Shown here: positions 34,113 through 43,511 of the stretch, piece after piece
Layout: each line of letters begins with the position of its first letter
Position numbering within the stretch: position 1 is the first letter of the stretch
Source of the DNA: a virus
Length of the DNA stretch: 55,423 nucleotides
Strand: one strand, 5' to 3'
IMG/VR virus record: IMGVR_UViG_3300044695_002757
Span: 1-55,423 of that record
Position numbers and translations under genes: made by a program
Notes under the pieces: model-generated
The model's input: only the letters and a program-made list of their open reading frames with translations
What the model was told of the DNA's origin: nothing
Databases searched by the model: none

Positions 34113-35150
34113 ATGCCAACCAATGTCTACTTTAATCCGGGGGTCATGTCAGAGCAAAGGCTCTATGAGGACATGATCGAAGAGTCTCTAAGAATTTACG
34201 GACAAGACATCTATTATATTCCTAGAAATCTTAAAAACTTAGATAACGTAATGAATGATGCTATAGCATCTGAATTCAATCAAGCTTACTTCATTGAAAT
34301 GTATATCGACGAAGGTGGATATACCGGTGAAGGCACTATCATGTCTAAGTTCGGTTTAGAAATACGAGATCAAGCGACATTCGTTGTATCACGTAGAAGA
34401 TGGGAAAACTTTATTGGTCGAGAAAATACTACCATGATCGGTGGTCGTCCGAATGAAGGAGATTTATTATACATCCCGCTTTCTGGCACGTTTATGGAAA
34501 TCAAATTCGTTGAACACGAAGCTGCGTTCTATCAATTAGCCAACATTTTCGTATATGAATTGCATTGCGAAACATTCGAATATTCTGGAGAGAAGTTCAA
34601 TACTGGTTATGATATTATTGATGGTATTGAAAATGTATATGCAGCATCTCAAACATTAAACTTGGGTTCTGGTAATAGTATACCATTTATTCAAAATGAA
34701 GAGGTACAACAGTTCTTAGGATATGACACTGATAATAAACCAATCTTTGTATATGGAAACTTAGCTTCTGTTGATTTTGCTGGTGGTGTGGCTGCAGCTA
34801 TTACAGTAAATCAAATAAGATCTACTGATAAAAAACCAAGATACTTCCAAGAATCTGGTATTGGTGATGCAGCTGTTGAGAGAAGATTGATTGGTATGAC
34901 ATCTGGTGCTACATTTTTAATTACTACCGCCGGTAGTAGTCTTGAATTGCCGAATGATCCAAATGCACAGAATGAAGATTTTGAAAATTTTGGAGATACG
35001 ATACTTGATTTCTCAGAAACAAATCCATTTGGAGAACCAGGTGGAACATATGAACAACTTACATTATCGAATTATGAACCTTCAGCAATTTCACTAGATA
35101 ACAACATCTTACGATTTGACGAAAATACTGCAACGTGGGATGCAAGATAA
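34113..35150 (+). CDS. 14: Neck protein gp14
   Basis: A 345-residue protein. NVYFNPGVMSEQRLYEDMIEE and RNLKNLDNVMNDAIASEFNQAYFIEMYI are characteristic of gp14 of T4-like phages. It is longer than T4 gp14, with an acidic, Asn-rich C-terminal extension from about residue 200, as in marine relatives. It completes the neck with gp13. It starts 4 bases after gp13. Confidence 0.85.
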   Translation: MPTNVYFNPGVMSEQRLYEDMIEESLRIYGQDIYYIPRNLKNLDNVMNDAIASEFNQAYFIEMYIDEGGYTGEGTIMSKFGLEIRDQATFVVSRRRWENFIGRENTTMIGGRPNEGDLLYIPLSGTFMEIKFVEHEAAFYQLANIFVYELHCETFEYSGEKFNTGYDIIDGIENVYAASQTLNLGSGNSIPFIQNEEVQQFLGYDTDNKPIFVYGNLASVDFAGGVAAAITVNQIRSTDKKPRYFQESGIGDAAVERRLIGMTSGATFLITTAGSSLELPNDPNAQNEDFENFGDTILDFSETNPFGEPGGTYEQLTLSNYEPSAISLDNNILRFDENTATWDAR

Positions 35151-35171
35151 CAGAATTTAATAGGAAAAATC

Positions 35172-37241
35172 ATGGCAAAACAAATACTTAACGTAGGCAC
35201 AAATAATAATGATAAAACCGGCGATACACTTCGTGCTGGTGGATTAAAGATAAAAGCCAATTTCGATGAAATTTATGCAGCTTTAGCATCTAATGGTGTC
35301 AATATCTCAGGTGGTAATGTATTAAAAACTGGTGATTATCAAGACTTATCTAATAAACCTGTTTTTGCCACTGTAGCGACAACCGGAGATTTCTATGATT
35401 TAACTGATAGACCAGATCTTGGTATCTTCGTTGGTGCACCCGCAAATGATATGGGTTCAGATGGCCACGTAGCTGGCAATATGGCTTTTGATAATAATTT
35501 TCTTTATGTTTGTAAAGATGATTATGTACAACAAGATCAATTTACTGGATTTGCCGGTGTAACAGATACCGCAGGAACTGTTGTTTATACTTTAGTTGCT
35601 GCTAGTGCTTCAACTGGTACTACAGTAACACTTATTAAAAACCTTAGTTTACATATTCCACAAGTTGGATGGGAAATTAGTAATGGAACAATTACTCGTA
35701 GTATAACTGCTGTAAATTTATCTGGAGATAATATTATATTAACTTTAGATGGAGCATTTCCAGCATCGTCGAGTGCTGCGTATAGCATAATCTATAATGT
35801 AGATGCGGGTCAACACGCGCTTCTCGTTAATTGGAATGCAACTACATACCAAGATTTAATGGATCAATATGTTGTTGATGAAAAACCAGCAAAATTGTTT
35901 ATTAGTGCTGATGGATATGGACGAGTTGTCAACGACCTAATATTAAATTCAACTACTCAAAAATTATATATTGTCTATACAGCTGGTAGTGCAATTGGTG
36001 CATTTACTGGATTGACTTTTAGATTTAATCAACCGTCAATTTGGGAATCAATTCCATGGACAACTGTATACGGTGAAGGTGCAAGTGGCGGTGGTTCTAC
36101 TGGTGATTGGACTTGGCCTACAGAAGGTGGCGGAACACAAGCATTACTTGGCGGTGAATCTGGTTCTTATATTGATGGTCAATCTCCAGGCGGTTTGTTG
36201 ATTCACAACGATAATATTGTTACGTTGCAAGCCGGTGACAAAGGTTTATCTTACGATGATACTGGTGTTTTACAATTTCAAGAAGGTAGTACTATAGGTG
36301 AAACACCTACTACGTTAGTTCTAACTCCTCCAACAGCACTGACTGGTCAAGGTTTAGTTATTAGAACTACTGTAGGTGGTGGTTTATCTACTATTGATAC
36401 ATTTACTCCTGGTTCACCCGTGACAATAACATTTACTGATAATGGATCGCATCTCAGTACGGGTGGATATGTAGACGACTCAGAAAGCAATACTTGGGCT
36501 TATACAATTACAGGAATTTCTGAAGCAGATTTAGGTAGTCCACTAACCGGATCATTCTTAGCAGAAGATTGGAATATTAATCAAAACGTTATAACTTTCA
36601 ATATTCCTGCTGAGAGTGAAGGTACTGGATTTACAATCACACTAGATAAAATAATTACTGATCCTCCTTATTATCTTGAAGGTATTACTGGTATAAATGA
36701 AGATGGTCGCATTTACCTCGAGGTTGGTGAGGTTACAACTACTGAAGTAAGTCACGTACACTTAACTACTGCTGATCCAACCACGGTTGATTTATATCTA
36801 GGCGACGATAATCAATATGTTAAGATTGAAAAAGATGGAGGCGATGTTGTTATTGGTACTGACACAAATACTCATCGTTGGAGATTTGATACCAATGGTG
36901 CATTAACATTCCCAGATGCATCTGTACAAACTACTGGTATACCTCAAGGTCAACAGTTATTTTTAATGGATGGGACTAATACTGTCGGCACTCACCTTAG
37001 CGATGTAAATTTCAGCCTATTATTGGCAACTCCAGCTGTAGGGTATATGGGAAATGATACACACATAATAACACTTGCAGATGGAGCTCCAGGTCAAAGA
37101 TTAGTCGTTGTAAATAACGCTTCATTGTGTAATCTTGAAATTATACCACACACTGTTCTAGCCGGAGGTAGAGCAGAGTTTGTATACACTAGCGGCACCT
37201 TTGGTGATGGTTGGACCCCATTATATGGTACAGCAATCTAA
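35172..37241 (+). CDS. Fibre-like virion structural protein inserted between gp14 and gp15
   Basis: A 689-residue protein. The N-terminus (LNVGTNNNDKTGDTLRAGG, then KIKANFDEIYAAL) is the opening common to structural proteins of T4-like marine phages. Short Tyr-Asp-Leu units (GDYQDLSNKPVF, GDFYDLTDRPDL) follow, and then long beta-rich, Gly/Ser/Thr-rich segments with EGGGTQALLGGESGSYIDG. The C-terminal end resembles a fibre tip (GAPGQRLVVVNNASLCNLEI). T4 has no gene at this position. A fibritin/whisker or neck-fibre role is inferred. The stop overlaps the gp15 start (TAATG). Confidence 0.65.
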   Translation: MAKQILNVGTNNNDKTGDTLRAGGLKIKANFDEIYAALASNGVNISGGNVLKTGDYQDLSNKPVFATVATTGDFYDLTDRPDLGIFVGAPANDMGSDGHVAGNMAFDNNFLYVCKDDYVQQDQFTGFAGVTDTAGTVVYTLVAASASTGTTVTLIKNLSLHIPQVGWEISNGTITRSITAVNLSGDNIILTLDGAFPASSSAAYSIIYNVDAGQHALLVNWNATTYQDLMDQYVVDEKPAKLFISADGYGRVVNDLILNSTTQKLYIVYTAGSAIGAFTGLTFRFNQPSIWESIPWTTVYGEGASGGGSTGDWTWPTEGGGTQALLGGESGSYIDGQSPGGLLIHNDNIVTLQAGDKGLSYDDTGVLQFQEGSTIGETPTTLVLTPPTALTGQGLVIRTTVGGGLSTIDTFTPGSPVTITFTDNGSHLSTGGYVDDSESNTWAYTITGISEADLGSPLTGSFLAEDWNINQNVITFNIPAESEGTGFTITLDKIITDPPYYLEGITGINEDGRIYLEVGEVTTTEVSHVHLTTADPTTVDLYLGDDNQYVKIEKDGGDVVIGTDTNTHRWRFDTNGALTFPDASVQTTGIPQGQQLFLMDGTNTVGTHLSDVNFSLLLATPAVGYMGNDTHIITLADGAPGQRLVVVNNASLCNLEIIPHTVLAGGRAEFVYTSGTFGDGWTPLYGTAI

Positions 37242-38017
37242 TGTTCGGTCAATACTTTTATAATCAACATCTGCGTAAGAGCGTAGCTATCTTTGGTACG
37301 CTTTTCAACAATATTACGACTGTTAAGCGTGATCAGATGGGTAATGTGTTAAGCACTGTTAAAGTACCATTAGCATATGGTCCAAAACAAAAGTTCTTAG
37401 CACGTCTAAAGGAAGAACCGGATCTATTGGCTCCTGAAGTTGCTCTTCGTTTACCGCGTATGTCGTTTGAAATAACTTCTGTTGCATATGATACTGCTGC
37501 TAAAGTTAACAGGAATATAAAGTTACAAACTCCTTCTATTCACGGCGTTAATACAATTTACACAGCTGCGCCTTATAATTTATCAGTACAGTTAAACATT
37601 ATTGGCAAAACGCAAGATGAGGTTTTGCAAATTACTGAACAGATTTTACCATATTTTAATCCAGAATATATAGTTACAGTAAGAGAAATACCAGAGATTG
37701 ATTTAGTTAGAGATGTACCTATTACTCTACAATCTGTAACTATGAGTGATGATTACGAAGGTGAGTTTGAACAACGTAGATCATTAATTTACACATTAGA
37801 TTTTAATATGAAAATTGCGTTTTATGGGCCAATACAAAAAGATATTGGTGTTATTAAAGACTCTACTGTTAATATTAGAAATAAAACTACTATGAAAAAG
37901 ATATCTACTATAAACGATCAAGTTTCTCCATTGAATGTTGGACCTAGTGATCCACATACTATTGTTGAAACAATTATTAATTATGACCAAGACTTCGGTT
38001 TTGTCGACAGTGAGTGA
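37241..38017 (+). CDS. 15: Tail terminator/sheath stabiliser gp15
   Basis: A 259-residue protein from ATG 37241, which overlaps the preceding stop; an upstream in-frame start at 37211 is less likely. FGQYFYNQHLRKSVAIFGTLFNNI and RLPRMSFEITSVAYD are typical of gp15. It caps the tail and attaches to the neck. Position between gp14 and gp16 agrees with T4. Confidence 0.85.
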   Translation: MFGQYFYNQHLRKSVAIFGTLFNNITTVKRDQMGNVLSTVKVPLAYGPKQKFLARLKEEPDLLAPEVALRLPRMSFEITSVAYDTAAKVNRNIKLQTPSIHGVNTIYTAAPYNLSVQLNIIGKTQDEVLQITEQILPYFNPEYIVTVREIPEIDLVRDVPITLQSVTMSDDYEGEFEQRRSLIYTLDFNMKIAFYGPIQKDIGVIKDSTVNIRNKTTMKKISTINDQVSPLNVGPSDPHTIVETIINYDQDFGFVDSE

Positions 38018-38022
38018 ACAAT

Positions 38023-38481
38023 ATGAAAAGTATAGATACTAATGAAAGCAAAAAAGAGAAGATAGTAAAAGCCCTTAGTAAGAATATGCCGATATCGGCA
38101 CCATTGGAATCTTCGCCACCAGTCGACGACCTGCAGGTTGACTATGATGTGTCGAGAGAGACATATAAAGAGCTTATTGATAAGGGTAACGTAGCTATCG
38201 ATCTTATGATGGAACTTGCAAAAGATTCGCAACATCCTCGCGCTTTCGAAGTATTAGCAGGTTTATTAAAAACACAAGCTGATAATACTGATAAGCTTGC
38301 TGATCTCCAGAAAAAGCTTCAAAACCTTCGCAATGGGCCGAAGGCTAAATCTACTCCCGAACAAATAACCAATAATAATGTATTTGTAGGATCTACAACA
38401 GACCTACAACGTTTTATTCTTGATCAACAAAAGAATAATAATGCCGTGATCGATGTCAACACTAACACACTTAACCAATAA
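38023..38481 (+). CDS. 16: Terminase small subunit gp16
   Basis: A 152-residue protein from ATG 38023; GTG 38014 would add three residues and overlap the gp15 stop. The central helical region (DYDVSRETYKELIDKGNVAI, then HPRAFEVLAGLLKTQ) matches gp16 of T4-like phages, which recognises DNA and stimulates gp17. It ends with an Asn-rich tail that overlaps the gp17 start by 29 bases. Confidence 0.85.
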   Translation: MKSIDTNESKKEKIVKALSKNMPISAPLESSPPVDDLQVDYDVSRETYKELIDKGNVAIDLMMELAKDSQHPRAFEVLAGLLKTQADNTDKLADLQKKLQNLRNGPKAKSTPEQITNNNVFVGSTTDLQRFILDQQKNNNAVIDVNTNTLNQ

Positions 38482-40102
38482 CGAGTACGGATATCTAGGG
38501 AATCCTCTCGTTAAGCGGGATGGTGTTCAACAAACTTTTTCCCAAGACGAACTACAAGAATACATTCGCTGTATGAATGATGCTTCGTACTTTGCAAATA
38601 AGTACATTAAGATCATTAACCTTGATGAAGGTTTAGTTCCGTTTAGTCTATATCCATATCAGCAAAAAATGTTTGAGCATTTTAATGACAATCGTTTTTC
38701 TGTTGTATTGGCATGTCGACAATCTGGCAAATCTATTTCATCTGTCGTATATCTTCTTTGGTATGCGATATTTAAACCAGAACAAACAATTGCCATTTTA
38801 GCAAATAAAGGTTCTACATCGCAAGAAATGCTAGGACGTGTTACACTTGCATTAGAAAATTTACCTTTCTTCTTGCAACCTGGTTGTAAAACGCTAAATA
38901 AAAAATCTATAGAGTTCTCAAATAACTCTAGAATTGTTGCAGCTGCAACATCTGGTAACTCTATTCGTGGTATGTCAGTCAATCTACTGTTCCTTGATGA
39001 GTTCGCGTTTGTTGAGAATGATGGTACATTCTATACATCTACATATCCTGTAATTACTTCGGGTAAAACTACTCGCGTTATTATTACATCAACTGCTAAT
39101 GGTTTGGGAAATACTTTCCATAAATTATGGGAAGGTGCAGTACAAGGCACAAATGATTTTAAATCGTTTAGAGTTGATTGGTGGGATGTTCCTGGAAGAG
39201 ATGATGAATGGAAACGTCAGACTGTTGCTAATACCTCTGAGCTTCAATTTGACCAAGAGTTTGGGAATAATTTCCATGGTACAGGCAACACACTAATCAA
39301 TGCTAATGCTTTATTGTCTTTAAAATCTAAAGAACCTTTATATTCGATGAATAGCGTTAACGTGTATGAAGTTCCAGTGAAAAAAGACAAAGAAGATGCA
39401 GAATCTAAAGATCATAATTATATTGTACTAGTAGATGTAGCAAAAGGCAGAGGACAAGATTATTCAACATTTAATATTATAGATGTAAGCACTAATCCAT
39501 TCAGACAAGTTTGTACGTATAGAGATAACAATATTTCCCCACTATTGTTTCCAGATGTGATTTATAAATATGCTAACATGTATAATAAAGCATTAGTTGT
39601 TATAGAAAACAATGATGCTGGTCAAGTAGTATGTAATGGTTTATTTTATGATTTAGAATATGAGAACACATATACTTCTAATGGTGTTAAAGCTGATGCC
39701 ATCGGTGTTTATATGGATAAAAGAACTAAGAAAATTGGTTGTTCACATATTAAAGATTTGGTTGAGCAGAAAAAGATAGAGATTGTTGATGCAGAAACCA
39801 TAGTTGAGATGTCGACTTTTGTTTCAAGAGGTCAGTCATATGAAGCTATGACTGGAATGCACGATGACTTGATGATGAACTTAGTAATGTTTGGCTGGTT
39901 TGCAGCGACTCCAATGTTTGCGGAGTCTATCGATAGCGGTATGAGAGAATATATCTACTCACAGCAGATGAAGCAAATAGAGGATGAAGTACTGCCATTT
40001 GGGTTTAATGATGACGGCAGAGAAGAACAAAACCCCACTCACATAGATAACGAAGGACAAGTTTGGCGAGAATTTAATTGGCCAGAAGATCCACAACCAT
40101 GA
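38453..40102 (+). CDS. 17: Terminase large subunit gp17
   Basis: A 549-residue DNA-packaging motor. The ATPase has a Walker A-like CRQSGKS (88-94) and Walker B LLFLDEFAF with D182 and E183. The RNase H-like nuclease has D328 (VDVAKGRGQDYS), E385 (VIENND) and D471/D472 (MHDDLMM). It packages DNA through the portal and cuts concatemers. It overlaps gp16, and its stop overlaps the start of the next gene (ATGA). No intein or frameshift is seen. Confidence 0.93.
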   Translation: MSTLTHLTNNEYGYLGNPLVKRDGVQQTFSQDELQEYIRCMNDASYFANKYIKIINLDEGLVPFSLYPYQQKMFEHFNDNRFSVVLACRQSGKSISSVVYLLWYAIFKPEQTIAILANKGSTSQEMLGRVTLALENLPFFLQPGCKTLNKKSIEFSNNSRIVAAATSGNSIRGMSVNLLFLDEFAFVENDGTFYTSTYPVITSGKTTRVIITSTANGLGNTFHKLWEGAVQGTNDFKSFRVDWWDVPGRDDEWKRQTVANTSELQFDQEFGNNFHGTGNTLINANALLSLKSKEPLYSMNSVNVYEVPVKKDKEDAESKDHNYIVLVDVAKGRGQDYSTFNIIDVSTNPFRQVCTYRDNNISPLLFPDVIYKYANMYNKALVVIENNDAGQVVCNGLFYDLEYENTYTSNGVKADAIGVYMDKRTKKIGCSHIKDLVEQKKIEIVDAETIVEMSTFVSRGQSYEAMTGMHDDLMMNLVMFGWFAATPMFAESIDSGMREYIYSQQMKQIEDEVLPFGFNDDGREEQNPTHIDNEGQVWREFNWPEDPQP

Positions 40103-41118
40103 ATTTCACATTGATACTATTCGCATCGGCATTTGCTATATCTTCTGTCGCTGCGTATTATTCTGTAGCAGGATTAGTTGCTATATTTTCTGGCGAACCG
40201 ATTGCAGCTATTATAATGGGTATAGCTTTAGAAATAGCTAAACTTGTTGCTGCTTCATGGATATATCGTAATTGGCAAACCACTGCTAGATTACTTAAAT
40301 ATTATTTCACTATCGCAGTATTAATACTTTCATTGATAACTTCAATGGGTATTTTTGGTTATCTGTCTAAATCACACTTAGAACATAGTGTTGTTTCTGG
40401 TGGAGTATCATCACAAGTACAAATATTAGATGATAAGATTTCAACTGAAAAAGAAAATATAACCACAGCAAGGAAAGCTTTAAAACAATTAGATGAATCA
40501 GTAGACCAAACGATGGCTAGATCTACTGATGAAAAAGGTGCAGAAAGAGCTGCAGCTTTAAGACGTTCACAACAAAAAGAACGTCGTACCATTTTAGCCT
40601 CGATTGATGATTCACAAAAGACAATTGAAAAACTTAATGTAGAGAAGGCACCTATTGCTGGTGATCTGAGAAAGATCGAAGCAGAAGTTGGCCCGATAAA
40701 ATACGTTGCTGAGTTGATCTATGATGATTCGTCAGTTGAGGTTATTGATAAGGCAGTTAGATTAATTATTATATTAATTATCTGCGTATTTGATCCACTA
40801 GCTATTTTACTGTTGATAGCTGCAAATATGGAAATGAGGAAGGGTGCTCCTCGTGCAAGTACCACAACAGAACAGAAAGAGGAAAATATCGTGCAAAAAC
40901 GACCCTCTGGAACATCGAGAACTTTACCAATAAAACCTAAAAAACCAAGTCTTCCAAAAAGGACAAAGATAAGGCCTACGGTACCAAAAAAGAAACCGAA
41001 ACCAGTTCCTAAAAAACCGCCGAGTAGAAAACCAAAGAAGAGCACTGTTAGTGCTACACCTGGATTAGATGATGTTATTACGATTAAAAAAAGTACGGTA
41101 TATCGTTTCGATGGTTAG
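40099..41118 (+). CDS. Membrane protein with coiled coil and Lys/Pro-rich tail
   Basis: A 339-residue protein from ATG 40099, which overlaps the gp17 stop. Three N-terminal membrane segments (about 3-35, 40-53 and 65-90) are followed by a long coiled coil (about 105-205), another membrane segment (about 222-242), and a very basic tail with repeated PKKPS, PKKKPK and KKPPSRKPKK. I know similar proteins at this location in T4-like marine phages but not their function. The tail could bind nucleic acid at the membrane. The location between packaging and sheath genes is conserved in my recollection. Confidence 0.65.
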   Translation: MNFTLILFASAFAISSVAAYYSVAGLVAIFSGEPIAAIIMGIALEIAKLVAASWIYRNWQTTARLLKYYFTIAVLILSLITSMGIFGYLSKSHLEHSVVSGGVSSQVQILDDKISTEKENITTARKALKQLDESVDQTMARSTDEKGAERAAALRRSQQKERRTILASIDDSQKTIEKLNVEKAPIAGDLRKIEAEVGPIKYVAELIYDDSSVEVIDKAVRLIIILIICVFDPLAILLLIAANMEMRKGAPRASTTTEQKEENIVQKRPSGTSRTLPIKPKKPSLPKRTKIRPTVPKKKPKPVPKKPPSRKPKKSTVSATPGLDDVITIKKSTVYRFDG

Positions 41119-41130
41119 AAATCCAGAAGT

Positions 41131-41138
41131 TATAAATA
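41131..41138 (+). promoter_or_regulatory. T4-type late promoter box
   Basis: Perfect TATAAATA in the 102-base gap before the tail sheath gene, in the correct orientation. The gap holds nothing else that I recognise apart from the ribosome binding site GAGGTAGAG just before the ATG. Confidence 0.75.
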
Positions 41139-41220
41139 TATGGTAGAAGTGATAATTCTTATTATGGCACATATTATGCTCTCAACAATCCATATTAACT
41201 TAAAATCGAGGTAGAGAAAA

Positions 41221-42912
41221 ATGGCTTTTCAAGTTTCTCCTGGCGTACAAGTACGCGAAATCGATCTTACTAACGTTGTACCTGCAGTCTCTACTTCAAT
41301 TGGAGCTACTGTAATTACAGCCTTAAAAGGTCCGATAGAGGAGATTATAACCATTACTTCAGAGAAAGATTTAGCAGATACGTTCGGTGTGCCAACAGAT
41401 GACACAGCTCCGTATTTCTTTAATGCTGCAGCTTTTCTAAAGTACGGTAATAATCTTAAGGTGGTCCGTGTCGCTGGTACTGGTGCATTAAATGCAACAG
41501 CTGGTACATCAAGTGCAGGCACTGGACTTTTAATCAAAAATAAAGATCACTACGAAACCAATTACGAAAACGGCTCAGCGACTCAAGGTTGTTTTGCTGC
41601 CCGTGATGCTGGTGATCTAGGTAATTCAATCTCAGTTGAATTTGTAACTAATTCTGCAGGATATGCGGCATGGACAGATTGGAAAGATCAATTCGATAGT
41701 GCTCCAGGTACATCTGATTATGCAACATCTAAAGGTGGTAGTGCAGACGAAATGCATATCATTGTATACGATAGAACAGGTTATATTAGCGGCGTTGCTG
41801 GTACAATACTAGAAAAATTCGAATATGTATCACAAGCTCGTGATGCTAAAAAATTCGACGGTACATCAAATTATTATAAAGAAGTTGTCAACGCGACATC
41901 AAAATATATTTGGTGGTTAGATCATTTATCTACATTAACAAAAGCTGGTTCAATTGCTTCAGAAAGCTTTGTAACTGTCGACACAGTATACACTAAAGAT
42001 CTCGCTGGTGGTGAAGACGGTTCTGCAGTTGATGAAGGTGATATCGATGATGGCTTCCAAGTATTCAATGATGCAGAAACTATTGATGTCAATTTATTGA
42101 TTGGTGCACCAACTCTTGCTTCCACAGCAGGCGAAACTCAAGCAGCTAACTTAATTGCAATTGCAGAAAATCGTAAAGATTTAATCGCATTTGTCTCTCC
42201 TCCAATCAGTGCAACGGCAGCATCAACATCGCAAAAAGCAGATGTTATTGACTTCGTTGACACACTAACATCAACGTCTTATGCAGTTGTAGATTCTTCA
42301 GCTTTGAAAATTTACGATAAGTATAACGACGTATATCGCTGGATTCCAGCTGCTGGTCATATGGCCGGTCTTTGTGCTAATACAGACGAAGTTGCAGATG
42401 CTTGGTTCTCACCAGGTGGCTTCACTCGTGGTCAATTATTAGGCGTAACAAAGATTGCTTTTAATCCTAAGAAAGCTGAACGCGATGATTTATACAAAAG
42501 ACGTGTAAATCCAATCGTTTCTTTCCCAGGTGAAGGCACAGTATTATTTGGCGATAAGACTCTTCTAAGTAAACCTTCTGCATTCGATCGTATTAATGTA
42601 CGTCGTTTGTTTATCATCTTAGAAAAAGCTATCTCAACAGCTGCTAAATATCAGTTGTTCGAGCTTAATGACGAATTCACTCGTGCTATGTTCCGTAACA
42701 TGACAGAACCTTTCCTTAGGGAAATTCAAGGTCGTCGTGGTATTACAGACTTTAAAGTAGTTTGTGACGAGACAAACAACACTGGTCAGATCATCGACAG
42801 CAATCAGTTTGTTGCAGATATCTACATCAAGCCAGCACGTTCTATTAACTTTATTACTCTGAACTTCATCGCTACTCGTACCGGCGTTGACTTTGCAGAA
42901 ATCGGAGGTTAA
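41221..42912 (+). CDS. 18: Tail sheath protein gp18
   Basis: A 563-residue protein. The N-terminal SPGVQVREIDLTNVVPAVST and the C-terminal RRLFIILEKAISTAAKYQLF and PARSINFITLNFIATRTGVDF are standard tail-sheath motifs of T4-like phages. It is the contractile outer tail. It is shorter than T4 gp18, in the variable outer domain. It starts 83 bases after a late promoter box and ends 2 bases before gp19. Confidence 0.92.
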   Translation: MAFQVSPGVQVREIDLTNVVPAVSTSIGATVITALKGPIEEIITITSEKDLADTFGVPTDDTAPYFFNAAAFLKYGNNLKVVRVAGTGALNATAGTSSAGTGLLIKNKDHYETNYENGSATQGCFAARDAGDLGNSISVEFVTNSAGYAAWTDWKDQFDSAPGTSDYATSKGGSADEMHIIVYDRTGYISGVAGTILEKFEYVSQARDAKKFDGTSNYYKEVVNATSKYIWWLDHLSTLTKAGSIASESFVTVDTVYTKDLAGGEDGSAVDEGDIDDGFQVFNDAETIDVNLLIGAPTLASTAGETQAANLIAIAENRKDLIAFVSPPISATAASTSQKADVIDFVDTLTSTSYAVVDSSALKIYDKYNDVYRWIPAAGHMAGLCANTDEVADAWFSPGGFTRGQLLGVTKIAFNPKKAERDDLYKRRVNPIVSFPGEGTVLFGDKTLLSKPSAFDRINVRRLFIILEKAISTAAKYQLFELNDEFTRAMFRNMTEPFLREIQGRRGITDFKVVCDETNNTGQIIDSNQFVADIYIKPARSINFITLNFIATRTGVDFAEIGG

Positions 42913-42914
42913 TC

Positions 42915-43442
42915 ATGGCTATTTTAGGCGTAGATGATTTTAAATCAAAACTAGTTGGTGGCGGTGCCCGTCCCAATCTGTTCAAAGCAACTGTTAACTT
43001 TCCAGCTTATGCTGGAGGTGAAGTTGAATTGACAAGCTTTATGATTAAAGCTGCTCAATTACCAGCATCAGTTGTTGGCACAGTATTGGTTCCTTTCCGC
43101 GGTCGTCAACTAAAAATTGCCGGAGATCGTACATTCGATCCATGGACAATTACAGTAATTAATGATACCGACTTTAAAGTGCGTAATGCATTTGAACGTT
43201 GGATGAACGGCATTAATCAACATCGTAACAATACAGGTTTAACAAATCCTATTGATTACCAAGCTGATTTGCAAGTTGCTCAATTAGATAAAGCAGGAAA
43301 TGAAGTGAAAGTGTATAACTTCCGCTCTACATTCCCTACAGCTGTATCTGCAATTGAATTATCATATGATTCAGTAGACATGATTGAAGAATTCCAAGTA
43401 GAACTTCAAGTTCAATATTGGGAATCTGATACAACGTCTTAA
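42915..43442 (+). CDS. 19: Tail tube protein gp19
   Basis: A 175-residue protein. The sequence FKSKLVGGGARPNLFKATVNF, then LPASVVGTVLVPFRGRQLKI and FDPWTITVINDTDFKVRNAFERW, is the gp19 pattern. It forms the inner tube through which DNA passes. It directly follows gp18, and a hairpin is found between it and gp20. Confidence 0.92.
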   Translation: MAILGVDDFKSKLVGGGARPNLFKATVNFPAYAGGEVELTSFMIKAAQLPASVVGTVLVPFRGRQLKIAGDRTFDPWTITVINDTDFKVRNAFERWMNGINQHRNNTGLTNPIDYQADLQVAQLDKAGNEVKVYNFRSTFPTAVSAIELSYDSVDMIEEFQVELQVQYWESDTTS

Positions 43443-43462
43443 TTAAACGTTGGTAAATAGAA

Positions 43463-43482
43463 GGAGAGGGGAAACTCTCTCC
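43463..43482 (+). terminator. Hairpin after gp19
   Basis: GGAGAG pairs with CTCTCC around an 8-base loop, 20 bases after the gp19 stop. No strong T tract follows. It is either a weak terminator or a structure that limits read-through into gp20. Confidence 0.4.
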
Positions 43483-43511
43483 CTCACTTTGTTATTATAA
43501 AGGCATAAAAA

